Origin: Halobacillus alkaliphilus
GTDB lineage: Bacteria > Bacillota > Bacilli > Bacillales > Halobacillaceae
DNA: 64,000 bases
NCBI RefSeq assembly: GCF_900113125.1
Contig: NZ_FOOG01000010.1
Span: 53,834 to 117,833, forward strand
Direction of reading: 5' to 3'
Shown: piece by piece, positions 34,080 through 43,778 of the stretch
How the letters are laid out: each line of letters starts with the position of its first letter
Position numbering within the stretch: position 1 is the first letter of the stretch
The notes under the pieces: model-generated
Seen by the model: only the letters and a program-made list of their open reading frames with translations
Told to the model about the DNA's origin: nothing
The model's database searches: none
Program-made: the position numbers and the translations under genes

Positions 34080-35489
34080 ATGGACTGGATTGCCATTATT
34101 CCTTTTATAGTCGTCATATTAGCAGCCATTTGGACCAAGCAGGTAATACCCAGCTTATTATTTGCAGTTATTGTGGCTGGATACTTGGTAGATTCACACT
34201 GGCTGAGAGGAATGATGACAGGTTTCATGTTCATCGTTCAAGGTCTGACAGATGAAAATAATATGAAAATCATTATTTTTCTCTACGCTTTTTCTGCCTT
34301 AATAGGAATTGTGAAGGTGTCGGGGGGGATTAAAGGGTTTGTTCAGGAAGCCACCGAACGTATTGATAAAAAAAGAGGCGCTTTTATCCTTACCTGGTTA
34401 TCATCACTCGGTACGTTCAGCGCTCCTAGTTTTCGGATCGTTACCATTGCGCCTGTTATGAAAGCTATGCGAAAAAACATTCCGATGAGTAAGCAGGAAC
34501 TTGGTTTTGTCATCGAAACAACCGCCTCCCCCTTAGTCGTTTTGATCCCTGTAGCTACTGCCTTCGTTGGTTACATGACATCTGTGATCGAGTTGTCCTT
34601 GCAGCAGGCTAATGCAGAAGGTGATCCTTACTCTCTTTACATCAGCAGTATTCCCTTTAATTTCTTTGCTTTTTCTATGCTGATTGTAGGTTTCTATTTA
34701 AGTTTTTTCCATCGTAATAAAAAACCTGCGACAGATGCTGAAGACATGAGCCAGGACAAGGGGAAAGACGATGATAATTGGCAGGACTGCCACCCTGCCG
34801 TAACCAAAGAGTTGCCGGCAAAACCGTGGAACTTAGTTGTGCCGCTAGCAAGTGTAATCGTATTAACCTTCTTTTTTATGTATATGGTAGGAGTTGAGGA
34901 GGGCGAGCAGGGATTTAAGGCTCTCATAAACGATGGTGTATTAGACGCCATGGTCTTAGGTGTCGTTACGACCCTGATCGGATTCGTCTTTTATTTAAAA
35001 GTAACAGCCTTGCCGCTTAAAAAAATTATGGACAGTTTAATCTATGGTGGAAATGAAATTATGGGGGTCATTCTCTTACTGGCAACTGTGTGGGGGCTTA
35101 GTAAAGGTTCCGAAGCACTAGAGTTTGCCGATACGATTTCTTCCTGGTTCGGCTGGATTCCCCCTGGTTTTGTAGCCGTGATTATTTTCGTTGTAGGATG
35201 CGGGCTTTCTTACTTTATTGGTTCATCCTGGGGAACCTGGGGAATTCTTATGCCGGTCGGTGTTTCAATAGCTGTAGTGGCGGGCAGTTCTCTCCCGATG
35301 GTCATCGGTGCCGTGTTTGCAAGCGGCACATTTGGGGCATTCGCTTCTCCTTTAAGCGACGATACCAATACGACCGCAGGGATATTAAATTTAAATGCCA
35401 TTAAATATGCTAAGTTCAAATTGAAACCTGCTTTATTGGCCGCTTCTGCTGCCGCTGTTCTATACTTCGGCCTCTCGTTTTTCCTGTAA
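34080..35489 (+). CDS. NhaC-family Na+/H+ antiporter
   Basis: 469 residues with about 11-12 hydrophobic helices. SSLGTFSAPSFRIVTIAPVM, IETTASPLVVLIPVATAFVGY, GSSWGTWGILMPV and FGAFASPLSDDTNTT are typical NhaC/NhaD-like motifs, with SPLSDDT containing the acidic ion-binding residues. An acidic cytoplasmic loop lies near residues 220-240. It should exchange Na+ for H+ at the membrane, important in salty environments. GAGGT precedes the ATG. A palindromic repeat follows it. Confidence 0.88.
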   Translation: MDWIAIIPFIVVILAAIWTKQVIPSLLFAVIVAGYLVDSHWLRGMMTGFMFIVQGLTDENNMKIIIFLYAFSALIGIVKVSGGIKGFVQEATERIDKKRGAFILTWLSSLGTFSAPSFRIVTIAPVMKAMRKNIPMSKQELGFVIETTASPLVVLIPVATAFVGYMTSVIELSLQQANAEGDPYSLYISSIPFNFFAFSMLIVGFYLSFFHRNKKPATDAEDMSQDKGKDDDNWQDCHPAVTKELPAKPWNLVVPLASVIVLTFFFMYMVGVEEGEQGFKALINDGVLDAMVLGVVTTLIGFVFYLKVTALPLKKIMDSLIYGGNEIMGVILLLATVWGLSKGSEALEFADTISSWFGWIPPGFVAVIIFVVGCGLSYFIGSSWGTWGILMPVGVSIAVVAGSSLPMVIGAVFASGTFGAFASPLSDDTNTTAGILNLNAIKYAKFKLKPALLAASAAAVLYFGLSFFL

Positions 35490-35522
35490 CACCCTATATT
35501 AAAATTTCCTTATTTCTTTTAC

Positions 35523-35790
35523 AGTAAAGCTCCCCTTATGTGAAGGCTTGATTTCGAAACATTTGTTGAGCGAAAGGTCCTTCGGGGTACGATTTCGCTT
35601 TCCGGCCCTGCACGACGCAGGGTCGTTCGACGTTGCCACACGAGGTGGCGTTCTTAGTCGAACCTCTTCTGTGGTAAGCTTCCTCAGGCTTCGCCTTCCA
35701 GGATCTTACCGATCATGTACATCCCACAGGAGGCTCCATCGTCCCCCCACCGTACCTTGCCTAATCTGAGACTCAAAACGAACTCATTCT
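35523..35790. repeat. Palindromic dispersed repeat, copy A
   Basis: AAAGCTCCCCTTATGTGAAG and TTGATTTCGAAACATTTGTT open this copy, matching the reverse complement of the right end of copy C. The core GATTTCGCTTTCCGGCCCTG, then CACGACGCAGGGTCG, is shared with copies B and C. The right part is diverged and has extra hairpins. It fills the space between two convergent genes. No coding sequence is supported within 35490-35861. Confidence 0.75.
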
Positions 35791-35861
35791 TCATCCGTTG
35801 GAGAAGAAATAACCACATCGGCGTATATCCTTTTTCAAGGTTAAACTCTATATAAAACCGT

Positions 35862-37085
35862 TTATTGTGTAGTGTCTTTTAAATAGACAATCTCGGGATA
35901 GGGATGACTTAAAAATTCGTGATGGGAAATGGTCCAGGCATAGGCGCCCGCATATTCAAATACAATCATGTCCCCTGCCCGCAGTTGTTCCACATACTCC
36001 TTTCGCACAAGCACGTCATTCGGTGTGCATAACTCTCCCGCAACTGTAACAGCAGCCTGTAATACTTCCGGCCGTTCAAAAGGATAGTGCCATTCTTCCA
36101 CTGGATAAATTCGAAATGGATGGCTCATCTTCCAGGCAGCAGGGAGACGGAGATGATGTGATCCGCCTCGGACTACGGCAAAATGCTGATCGTGATTCTC
36201 TTTTATATCGAGTACCTCGGTAATATAAGATCCACATTCGGCCGTCATATAGCGACCGATTTCTATAATTAAGGTAAGGTCTTCCGCTTCTTTTTCAAGC
36301 CCTGCAATACCGGATGCCAGCGTTCCCCATTCAAAAGAGTCACCAGGGTTCCAATAGTTGATTCCAATACCGCCGCCCAGGTCCACAATCGTTGCGGATA
36401 AACCAAACTGTTCTCGCCAAGATTTTGATTTTTCTATGCAGACTTTAGCGAAACGAACGTGGGCCTCGGCATCTAAGTTGTTGGACATGGCGTGAAAATG
36501 AAATCCCTCGATCGAGACAAATTCGGCGGCAAGGGCTGCCTCAATAAAAGCAGGCACCTCACGTTCATCTACCCCGAATTGAGAAGGTACGCCAGCCATA
36601 CGCAGGTGACTATCTGAGATGTTCACACTCAAATTGACACGAATAAGAATAGGCACGGTTATATTTTTCTGTTTGGCTATATAATTGATTCGATTCAGTT
36701 CGTGAAAACTTTCAACGTTCAAGTATTCTACGTTCGAATGGATAGCCGCTTCAATTTCACGATCTTTCTTTCCCGGGCCTCCAAAAATCATTGGTTTTTC
36801 TGTTTCTGCCGCCACTTTATTTATTTCACCTTCTGAAGCCACTTCAAATCCATCAACAATTGGATCTAACGTATTTAACAAAGGCTGATCAGAATTGGCC
36901 TTTACGGCATAATATAGCCGGCAAAAGGATGGAAGGCTCTCTTTGATGGCAGTTGCGTGATCCCTCAACTGTTTTAAATCATAGATATAGGCGCAGATTG
37001 GATCTTTCGTTTGTTTACGCTTTTCTTCAATATACTTTTCTACCGTAAGTTCTTTATTGGTAATCAAGACTGACTCCTCCGACAT
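35862..37085 (-). CDS. PLP-dependent decarboxylase of siderophore locus (SbnH/DAP-decarboxylase fold III)
   Basis: 407 residues of the alanine-racemase-fold decarboxylases. LYYAVKANSDQPLL holds the PLP-binding Lys near residue 60; EGFHFHAMSNN, DLGGGIGINYW and IIEIGRYMTAECGSY follow, and CTPNDVLVRK contains the active-site Cys-x-x-D. The adjacent IucA/IucC synthetases make it a siderophore enzyme, closest in setting to SbnH of staphyloferrin B, which decarboxylates a citryl-diamino acid. It lies 6 bases after the upstream synthetase gene. Substrate is inferred. Confidence 0.85.
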   Translation of the reverse strand: MSEESVLITNKELTVEKYIEEKRKQTKDPICAYIYDLKQLRDHATAIKESLPSFCRLYYAVKANSDQPLLNTLDPIVDGFEVASEGEINKVAAETEKPMIFGGPGKKDREIEAAIHSNVEYLNVESFHELNRINYIAKQKNITVPILIRVNLSVNISDSHLRMAGVPSQFGVDEREVPAFIEAALAAEFVSIEGFHFHAMSNNLDAEAHVRFAKVCIEKSKSWREQFGLSATIVDLGGGIGINYWNPGDSFEWGTLASGIAGLEKEAEDLTLIIEIGRYMTAECGSYITEVLDIKENHDQHFAVVRGGSHHLRLPAAWKMSHPFRIYPVEEWHYPFERPEVLQAAVTVAGELCTPNDVLVRKEYVEQLRAGDMIVFEYAGAYAWTISHHEFLSHPYPEIVYLKDTTQ

Positions 37086-37091
37086 TCCTGT

Positions 37092-39080
37092 TTAATCCGC
37101 TAACGGGTTCGGGACTTGATTATAGCCGTACCCCTTACTATCCGTCAGCCTCATTTTTGTGAGTGATTTATGCATCACAGCAGGTTGATATAAAAAAGCA
37201 CGATCTTCTCGTACAGCTTCCCTTAATTTTGGATCTTCGCCTAACGATTCAAAAGTTTTCTCACAAGTTAACTTCACCTGTTTCCAAAAGTACTTTTCTT
37301 CCTGGCCTGAATATTGCACCAGCTGCCTGATCATCTCGCCCAGGTGGTTTTGAAAAACCGTATAGTACAGCTTGTTGTGCATCTCAGACAATTCACTAGT
37401 GACAGAAACCGAGCCTGCAGCGAATGAAGGGTTCAGGTTTTGCTTTTGAATCCTTTCTTTATATATGCGCGATCCTCCCCAATCCCTGAAAAAGAAGCGG
37501 GTCAGCCGTCCATTTTTAAAGACTGGAATGCTGTTTTGAAGGTGCCCTTCAAGCGCCACCCCATACTTAACCATGAGGGTAACATACGCAGGAATTACCG
37601 TTTGGATATAATCGTTAAAAAAGTCAGCAGCCGCCTGCGCTTCCGTCAAGCTTTCCTCTACTCTGAGCTCTTCAGCCAGTTCCTTCAGCACTGTCGTTTC
37701 TGTAACAGGAGACTCTGCATAAAGAGCCATACCTGCAATAGCTGCTTCACCCTTCTCAAGCTTTACATCAATATTTTCACGAATAAGCATCGTAAGGTTT
37801 CTGCTTTTTAACTGATCTTCTGATCTAAAAGCGGCCCCTGCTAATTCATGAAGGGGGACAAATCCGTCCAAATGACCCTCTTGCTCCATAATCTTCTCGA
37901 TCAATGAAGAGAATACGGTAGAGTTCATAGCGGTTTGTGTGGAGATGGAACGAACCGTAGAGGTCATCTGACTATTTACCGCAAGCTTCATGACCGGAAC
38001 TTCACTTTCTAAGGGAGCAACTGTTCGAAAAGAAGATGTTGCTTGCGCGTTTAGCTTTGCATCTTCCAATAGGATGATATCTTCACGGTGTATCTCTTCT
38101 TTGTAGATAAAAGGAACAGCGTGAACAAACTGCCATGGATGAACTGGCAGCACATCGAACTCCTCCGCTCTGTGTCCTCTGCGGTTCAACTCTTTAACGG
38201 CATCTTGCCATTTCACTGGAAAAAATTCTTTTAGTGTACTCCCCTTTTCTGAGGTCGTTCGAAGATATTCCCTTCGAACGGCTGCAAAACAGACTTCAAA
38301 TGACTGATGGAATTCCCCAGAGTACTGGAAAACATCTTCAAAAGATAAACCAAGCTTCGTTTTGGCTCCAGGGTGTAAATGATGACCTTCCACAACTAGC
38401 TGTTCAAAGAATAAGCTCTTAGAGAAGCCGAGTGTACGTTTCTGTTTTTCCTTTAAATACTCAAGTGTAGTTGCCGCCTGAAACTCGGAGGCTTCCTGTT
38501 TAATGGCTGTTTTCCAGCGTTCATTGTACATATAAGCGAGCGTCAAATTGGCTGTTCCATTATCCAGTTCCTTAATAAAGGCATCCCTGTTCGGATACTC
38601 TTCTGTAGTAAACATTAACCGGATGAGCTCCGAGGCCGCGGAAACGATGCGTGTTCCACACTTGTCCAAATAAATAATGTCACCACTCGTTTCAACGAGA
38701 TGAAACGAGTATTCTCGCTGTACGGGAAAAAGAACGGCATACCGATTCAATGGAACGAATTTATACACCACTTCTTCTTGAAGCGGAAAGAACTGAAGCT
38801 GCTTGTAAACCCCTTCCCAAGAATGAGGCTTCCCGTTAATGAACAGGGTACTTCCCTGCTTTTTCAAATCTATAGCGCTGCTATAATAACCGCTGATATC
38901 CTCCCTTAAAATGGAGTCGGCTAACTTATGAAGAATTCCTTTTCTTCCTTTTTCCATATGGGCAAGAAAATAAGGAGCGTATTCTGGTTTTTTCTCGTAA
39001 AGAAACCGCAAACAACTCTGTTCTTCTATCAGCGATTGTACCTTACCGTCTTTACGGATTTTTGGTAAAGGGAGCGTCAT
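37092..39080 (-). CDS. IucA/IucC-family NIS siderophore synthetase (second gene)
   Basis: 662 residues, the normal length. Motifs: EGHHLHPGAKTKLGLSF, LPVHPWQF, SSFRTVAPL, KLAVNSQMTSTVRSIS (nucleotide and citrate-binding core) and a C-terminal FhuF-like lobe LEGHLQNSIPVFKNGRLTRF then FFRDWGG. Family enzymes adenylate a carboxylate, often citrate, and join it to an amine or alcohol. It overlaps the preceding synthetase by ATGA. Type A, B or C cannot be told by eye. Probably acts with its neighbour on two successive condensations. Confidence 0.92.
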   Translation of the reverse strand: MTLPLPKIRKDGKVQSLIEEQSCLRFLYEKKPEYAPYFLAHMEKGRKGILHKLADSILREDISGYYSSAIDLKKQGSTLFINGKPHSWEGVYKQLQFFPLQEEVVYKFVPLNRYAVLFPVQREYSFHLVETSGDIIYLDKCGTRIVSAASELIRLMFTTEEYPNRDAFIKELDNGTANLTLAYMYNERWKTAIKQEASEFQAATTLEYLKEKQKRTLGFSKSLFFEQLVVEGHHLHPGAKTKLGLSFEDVFQYSGEFHQSFEVCFAAVRREYLRTTSEKGSTLKEFFPVKWQDAVKELNRRGHRAEEFDVLPVHPWQFVHAVPFIYKEEIHREDIILLEDAKLNAQATSSFRTVAPLESEVPVMKLAVNSQMTSTVRSISTQTAMNSTVFSSLIEKIMEQEGHLDGFVPLHELAGAAFRSEDQLKSRNLTMLIRENIDVKLEKGEAAIAGMALYAESPVTETTVLKELAEELRVEESLTEAQAAADFFNDYIQTVIPAYVTLMVKYGVALEGHLQNSIPVFKNGRLTRFFFRDWGGSRIYKERIQKQNLNPSFAAGSVSVTSELSEMHNKLYYTVFQNHLGEMIRQLVQYSGQEEKYFWKQVKLTCEKTFESLGEDPKLREAVREDRAFLYQPAVMHKSLTKMRLTDSKGYGYNQVPNPLAD

Positions 39081-40981
39081 AATTGGTTACACCTCGTTTC
39101 TTGATGGAAAGGATTTGCCATATCAACATAAAGATTTTCCGTATATTGGTCCAATAACCGCATTTGGACAAGGGCTTTCATCCTTGAGGGACTTGAAAAA
39201 ATAATGGCCGCGTCTTCTAAAGCAGCTTCAGCAGTCAGAGGGTCCTCTTCTAAAGAAGCGTAAACCTGACGCAGAACTCTCTCTACTGCTCCCCATAACG
39301 CATCCTCTTCGACACCTGAGTGTCTGACTAAAGCGACAATAATTTCCCCAAGATGATTATGCAAAACAGCGTGCGAGAATATATCCAGGAGCTCTTCCCG
39401 TTGTTCAGTCAATACATTCGTGCTCGGATCGATCGGCTGTTGAGAAAAGAAACGATTCAACCGCTCATTCATGATTCGAATACCGCCATGATCTCGAAGG
39501 ATAACCCGCTGGGGCTGTCCATTTTTAAATACGACCACACAATTCTGAAGATGAGCTTCCATACTAATACCATACTTCGTGATCAGCGTAATGATCCCAG
39601 GTAGTAAGGCCCGGGCATATTCCCGAATAAAAGAAGTAGCTGCCTCTTTAATGGCGGCTTTCTCCTGCCTGTAAATCAGCTCCTCAACCATCAAACCCCC
39701 TGTTAGCGGAGACTCAGCTAACAAAGAAGCGGCTGGTACAGCTATTTCATCCTCAGCGAGTGTGTTCTCAGGGTTTTCACGAAGAATAGCCGCCATGTTC
39801 TTTTGAAGAAAATGACGCTCCTCTTCTGTTACCGTCTCTTCCGGTTCGTAATGAATCCCTGATGGTTCACTCATAATGGATAAGGACCGGGCAAGGTATG
39901 CATCGTTTATTAACACCTGTTTAAACAATTTGGATAAGGTTGGTCCATTCTGAGTAGATGCTGCTGAAACCGTTCGTATCGCACTTGTCATCTGGACGTT
40001 AACAGCCGTTTTTATATGATGGTTCACTCGATCCTGATGCGGAGCCAAAGTCCGAAAAGAAATAAGCGCAGACGTTTTAATCCCTGCATCCTCTAAGGGA
40101 ATGATCTTCTTTTTCTCTAGCGCTTCCTGGTAATAGACTGGAAGTGTATGACGGAACTGCCATGGATGAACAGGGATTATTTCGTAATCTTCAGGGTCGA
40201 GTTGACTCTCAACACACATCTTCTCAAAAGCTTTCTTCACATGTGGATACTCTCGGAATACAATCGACTTTACTGTCTGTTCATCCATAGAGGTCATTCT
40301 GCTAAATTTGTGATGAACTGCCAGAGGAATGACGCACGGACTTCCTCCCCACTCCGGTGCATACTGAGTCATATCCTCTAAAGAGATTCCCAGTCGTGTA
40401 CGGGAGCACGGGTGAATAGTATGACCCTGAATAACCCACTGTTCAAAGAATGTTAAAGGACTAAATGATGGACTCTCCTGTTTTTTCTTGAGAGCGTATG
40501 AAAAAGCATCTGAGGCTTGTAAGCGTCGAGCTTCCTTTTTCACACTACATGTCCGTTCCTCAGCAATGGTCAATGCAAGCCCATAATTCACCACACTATT
40601 CTTGATTTCTTGATAAAATGCCGCTTGATTCGAGGAGATCTGTTCATCCTCAAATAATAGATCAAGACAATCTTCAGGCGAATGAACGGGTCGCTCGTTC
40701 CCCTTTTCGTCCACGTGGCGAATATAGCCTTCTATATCGATGTGCCCTAACCAATACCTTTTTGAAACCTTTATGTACAGGGTACCGCCCTTCTTCAATG
40801 GAATAGAGAAAGCGGATGAATCGCCGGACCTTTCATAATGAACGATTTGCTCACGGATAATAGCTTGGACCAGCTGATGCAGAATGATCTTTTCAGCTGC
40901 CTTTGCATTAGCCGGGTAAGTTTTTATGAATTGGGGATATTCATTCTGTATGAAGGATGTTGCACGCATTGTTTCTTCCAT
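39077..40981 (-). CDS. IucA/IucC-family NIS siderophore synthetase (first gene)
   Basis: 634 residues. Motifs: IQGHTIHPCSRTRLGISLED, IPVHPWQFRHTLPVYY, LISFRTLAPH, KTAVNVQMTSAIRTVS and the C-terminal SMEAHLQNCVVVFKNGQPQR with ILRDHGGIRI. First gene of a three-gene operon. The start at 40981 follows GAGGTG. A Fur box and promoter elements lie 200 bases upstream in the divergent region. With the downstream synthetase and decarboxylase it should build a carboxylate or citrate-based siderophore in the cytoplasm; no exporter or uptake genes are in the window. Confidence 0.92.
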   Translation of the reverse strand: MEETMRATSFIQNEYPQFIKTYPANAKAAEKIILHQLVQAIIREQIVHYERSGDSSAFSIPLKKGGTLYIKVSKRYWLGHIDIEGYIRHVDEKGNERPVHSPEDCLDLLFEDEQISSNQAAFYQEIKNSVVNYGLALTIAEERTCSVKKEARRLQASDAFSYALKKKQESPSFSPLTFFEQWVIQGHTIHPCSRTRLGISLEDMTQYAPEWGGSPCVIPLAVHHKFSRMTSMDEQTVKSIVFREYPHVKKAFEKMCVESQLDPEDYEIIPVHPWQFRHTLPVYYQEALEKKKIIPLEDAGIKTSALISFRTLAPHQDRVNHHIKTAVNVQMTSAIRTVSAASTQNGPTLSKLFKQVLINDAYLARSLSIMSEPSGIHYEPEETVTEEERHFLQKNMAAILRENPENTLAEDEIAVPAASLLAESPLTGGLMVEELIYRQEKAAIKEAATSFIREYARALLPGIITLITKYGISMEAHLQNCVVVFKNGQPQRVILRDHGGIRIMNERLNRFFSQQPIDPSTNVLTEQREELLDIFSHAVLHNHLGEIIVALVRHSGVEEDALWGAVERVLRQVYASLEEDPLTAEAALEDAAIIFSSPSRMKALVQMRLLDQYTENLYVDMANPFHQETRCNQL

Positions 40982-41153
40982 ATCATTTCACCTCGTAAAG
41001 GATTGCCTGCGCAGCTCTTCAATTTATTTCCTTAATAAGCGCTTTTTCAATTATATATGCTTTGCATGATGATTTCTAAAGGTAGGATTGCAACTTACAC
41101 ACCGCCCAGACTAGCATACGTTCCTCACCCTAGAGAATATGCTCTATTAGCTG

Positions 41154-41183
41154 TTGTTTGAATTCTATAAATATTTTATAATT
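41154..41183 (+). promoter_or_regulatory. Predicted promoter of the FhuF-like gene
   Basis: TTGTTT (41154-41159), 18-base spacer, TATAAT (41178-41183). The Fur box begins at the next base, so Fur would cover the start site. Confidence 0.6.
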
Positions 41184-41198
41184 GATAACAGTTATCAT
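41184..41198. promoter_or_regulatory. Fur box between divergent iron genes
   Basis: TGATAACAGTTATCA is a perfect 7-1-7 inverted repeat, matching the Bacillus Fur consensus TGATAATNATTATCA at 13 of 14 informative... positions except the inner T/A pair, which is C/G here. It abuts the -10 box of the plus-strand gene and lies upstream of the siderophore operon, so it could repress both under iron-replete conditions. Confidence 0.85.
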
Positions 41199-41244
41199 TT
41201 CCAGGGTTTTTGGTGGAAAAATATAAAATGTAGGAGTCATAACG

Positions 41245-41991
41245 ATGAAAACTGCATTTGAACAAATCAAAAACGATCATAGAATTTATATTGGAAAATC
41301 ATACGAGGAGCAGATGTCCTACAGAGTGGACGAGCTCATTCAAGATAAAGAATGTATTCAGCAATTGCTGCAAATTCAAAAGCAGCAATTGAATGCTCCG
41401 AGTTTGGCCATTACAGGACTTCTTTTTGGAAAAATGTACTCGGTTATTACCATGGGGTTATATGAGATGATCGTAAAACACAATCTCATTCTTGATATGA
41501 TGTCCTCCCATGTGGGAATTGAACTGAAGGAAAAAAATGCGATGAATTATATCATTTCAGAAGACGCCGTTTATTCGACCCGCGATCTTTCAGATGAAAA
41601 AATGAGGGAATTAATTCGAACGTTTCTTGTAAAACATTTACAACCTTTATTTCAGCAGGTCGCTCAAACCACAGGATGCAAATCAACTCATATGCGATCA
41701 ATTGTTTCTCATAACCTTCATCAACGATACTGCCAACTTATTCAGACCCATCCTGAGCATAAGGAATACGCAGAAAAGATATTCCGCTGGTTCACGACAG
41801 AAGCATGTTTTAGTAAAAACATGAGGAATCCGCTTCATTTCAATTTCCGCTTTTATGAAGCAGACAATGGCAAGGAAACGTATGTACGCAGACATTGCTG
41901 TATGAAATATATGCTGCACGGAGCCGATAAATCAAAGTGCTGCCCTACGTGTCCACTTATTTCTGATGAAGAACGGGACCAGAGGCTTTAA
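41245..41991 (+). CDS. FhuF-like ferric siderophore reductase family protein
   Basis: 248 residues. The C-terminus has RRHCCMKYMLHGADKSKCCPTCPL, given here as HCCMKYML and KCCPTCP: a Cys-Cys pair and a later C-x-x-C, as in the [2Fe-2S] motif of FhuF-type ferric reductases. The rest is alpha-helical. It is divergent from the siderophore operon and shares its Fur box, so it probably releases iron from the imported ferri-siderophore in the cytoplasm. TAGGAG precedes the ATG. Its stop is inside the terminator stem. Confidence 0.82.
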   Translation: MKTAFEQIKNDHRIYIGKSYEEQMSYRVDELIQDKECIQQLLQIQKQQLNAPSLAITGLLFGKMYSVITMGLYEMIVKHNLILDMMSSHVGIELKEKNAMNYIISEDAVYSTRDLSDEKMRELIRTFLVKHLQPLFQQVAQTTGCKSTHMRSIVSHNLHQRYCQLIQTHPEHKEYAEKIFRWFTTEACFSKNMRNPLHFNFRFYEADNGKETYVRRHCCMKYMLHGADKSKCCPTCPLISDEERDQRL

Positions 41992-42027
41992 AGAAGGAAC
42001 TTCCACAGGTGGGAAGTTCCTTCTTTA
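41990..42027 (+). terminator. Terminator of the FhuF-like gene
   Basis: AAAGAAGGAACTTCC pairs with GGAAGTTCCTTCTTT around CACAGGT; perfect 15-bp stem. Confidence 0.9.
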
Positions 42028-42088
42028 ATCGTTCAATTATTTATAATTTTTCCCTTTTTCGCGAGTTGCAAAGCCGTTCAGAGATTAT

Positions 42089-42125
42089 AAAAAAGCAAGG
42101 CCTGGTGATGCAGGCCTTGCTTTTT
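42089..42125 (-). terminator. Terminator of the GyrI-like gene
   Basis: AAAAAGCAAGGCCTG pairs with CAGGCCTTGCTTTTT around GTGATG, with T-rich flank on the minus side. Confidence 0.92.
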
Positions 42126-42126
42126 G

Positions 42127-42612
42127 TTATTCAATCGGCAGGTAAAGAGAATATTTCGTCTTGGATCCCGTATAGGGGTGATAAACCTCAAAGCCAAAAC
42201 CGTCTATAGGAGTATATCCTTTTTCCTTTATCCATTTATGCAGGTAAGGGTAAGGATCAAAATCGTGGATGGACGGATCGTATTCAACAACAGCATACGT
42301 GTGAGCAGGGATCGTTTTCGTAATCATATCTTGCGGGATCTTCTCATAGCTATCCACTTCTACAGCAGCAATCCAATAAAATGCCTCAGTGTCTTCATTC
42401 CAATTGGGAGGGTCGACAAAGATTCCGATTGAACACGGAGAATTAATACGATTTTTGACTTCATGAAGTTTAGAAGTGTGAAAACGCTCCATCAATCTCG
42501 GAATCTTTATATTCCTCTCATCCATCATCGTGTGACAATAGGTACCGACTACCTTGAAGTTGGATTTTTTCACGACCTTAGGTTCCACAGCCGTTGAAAT
42601 TTGTTCACTCAT
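42127..42612 (-). CDS. GyrI-like / effector-binding domain protein
   Basis: About 161 residues of the SHS2-type effector-binding fold (GyrI-like). KKSNFKVVGTYCHTMMDE starts the domain; IGIFVDPPNWNEDTEAFYWIAAVEV and IPAHTYAVVEYDPSIHDFDPYPYLHKWIKEKGY are characteristic, the last being the usual H-x-x-x...W motif. It lacks a DNA-binding domain, so it is the stand-alone type that binds small, often hydrophobic, molecules. The ATG at 42612 is spaced from AAAGGAG. No known partner nearby. Confidence 0.85.
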   Translation of the reverse strand: MSEQISTAVEPKVVKKSNFKVVGTYCHTMMDERNIKIPRLMERFHTSKLHEVKNRINSPCSIGIFVDPPNWNEDTEAFYWIAAVEVDSYEKIPQDMITKTIPAHTYAVVEYDPSIHDFDPYPYLHKWIKEKGYTPIDGFGFEVYHPYTGSKTKYSLYLPIE

Positions 42613-42820
42613 TCTATGAGCCACTCCTTTATGATTTTAGTCACTCTCCCTGACTACTTCCACACGAATGATTGTATTCCTTGTTAAAATTCTGCATTCG
42701 ATTTTATTCGAAGTAATTCGCTAAAATCTTTCCCAGACAAAGGATACAGGAGCAGAAAATACTCATTGACTATCATAGTGTAGGCCTCTGGCATTTTATG
42801 ACGAGTTTATTAAATTATTT

Positions 42821-43777
42821 TTATTGAAAACCCATAACTGCCTGAAGCACAGCTTTTTGAACATGCATACGATTCTCAGCCTGCGTGAAGACTTTAGAGT
42901 GTTTCCCGTCGATTACTGGAGCCGTTACCTCTTCGCCTCGATGAGCTGGAAGACAGTGAAGGAAGGTAACATTATTGTCAGCTTTACTAATTAGCTTTTC
43001 ATTTACTTGATAGTCCTGAAAAGCTTCATACCGATCATCAAATTCTTCTTCCTGTCCCATACTTGTCCAAACATCTGTATAAATAACATCTGCATCTACG
43101 ACAGCCTTCGAAGGCTCATTCTCTAAGGTCACCGAACCGTTATGCTGCTCAGCGATTTTCTTCGATTTTTCTACAATTCCCTCGTCCGGTTCATAACCTT
43201 CCGGGGTAACGATGACAAACTCCATTCCCATCATTGCCGCTATAATCATTAGAGAGTGAGCCACATTATTTCCATCTCCGATATAAACCAATTTCACACC
43301 ACAGAGACGCCCTTTCTCCTCAAGAATAGTAAACACGTCCGCTAACGCCTGACAAGGATGATAAATATCACAAAGACCATTGATCACTGGAACAGATGCA
43401 TGGTCCGCAAGCTCTTTCAGTTTTTCATGAGAGGTGGTGCGGAACATGATCGCATCTACATAGCCAGAAAGCACTTTAGCTGTGTCAGCGATCGTCTCCC
43501 CGCGTCCGATTTGAATATCTCTTGAGTTCAAATATAAAGCATGACCTCCAAGCTGAACCATTCCAACTTCAAAGGAAACACGAGTGCGGGTTGATGATTT
43601 TTCAAAGACCATTGCCAGTGTCTTCCCAGCTAAGGATTTAGAGTGCGGGTTTTCTTTAAGGTACTGGGCCTGGGCAAGCAGGTTAGAAATTTCTGATTGA
43701 TTAAAATCAAGCCAGGTCAACACGTTTTTCCCTATTAGTGACTCATTTGTAAACGTCATTTGTTCCATTAAATTCAT
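42821..43777 (-). CDS. argF: Ornithine carbamoyltransferase
   Basis: 318 residues. FEKSSTRTRVSFEVGM holds the carbamoyl-phosphate motif STRTR; HPCQALADVFT and FLHCLPAHRGEEV hold the HPCQ and HCLP motifs that bind carbamoyl phosphate and ornithine; DVWTSMGQEEE is the SMG loop. It makes citrulline from ornithine. It begins one base after the carB stop, with GGAG inside carB, and ends the arg operon. No strong terminator was seen after it. Confidence 0.95.
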   Translation of the reverse strand: MNLMEQMTFTNESLIGKNVLTWLDFNQSEISNLLAQAQYLKENPHSKSLAGKTLAMVFEKSSTRTRVSFEVGMVQLGGHALYLNSRDIQIGRGETIADTAKVLSGYVDAIMFRTTSHEKLKELADHASVPVINGLCDIYHPCQALADVFTILEEKGRLCGVKLVYIGDGNNVAHSLMIIAAMMGMEFVIVTPEGYEPDEGIVEKSKKIAEQHNGSVTLENEPSKAVVDADVIYTDVWTSMGQEEEFDDRYEAFQDYQVNEKLISKADNNVTFLHCLPAHRGEEVTAPVIDGKHSKVFTQAENRMHVQKAVLQAVMGFQ

Positions 43778-43778
43778 C

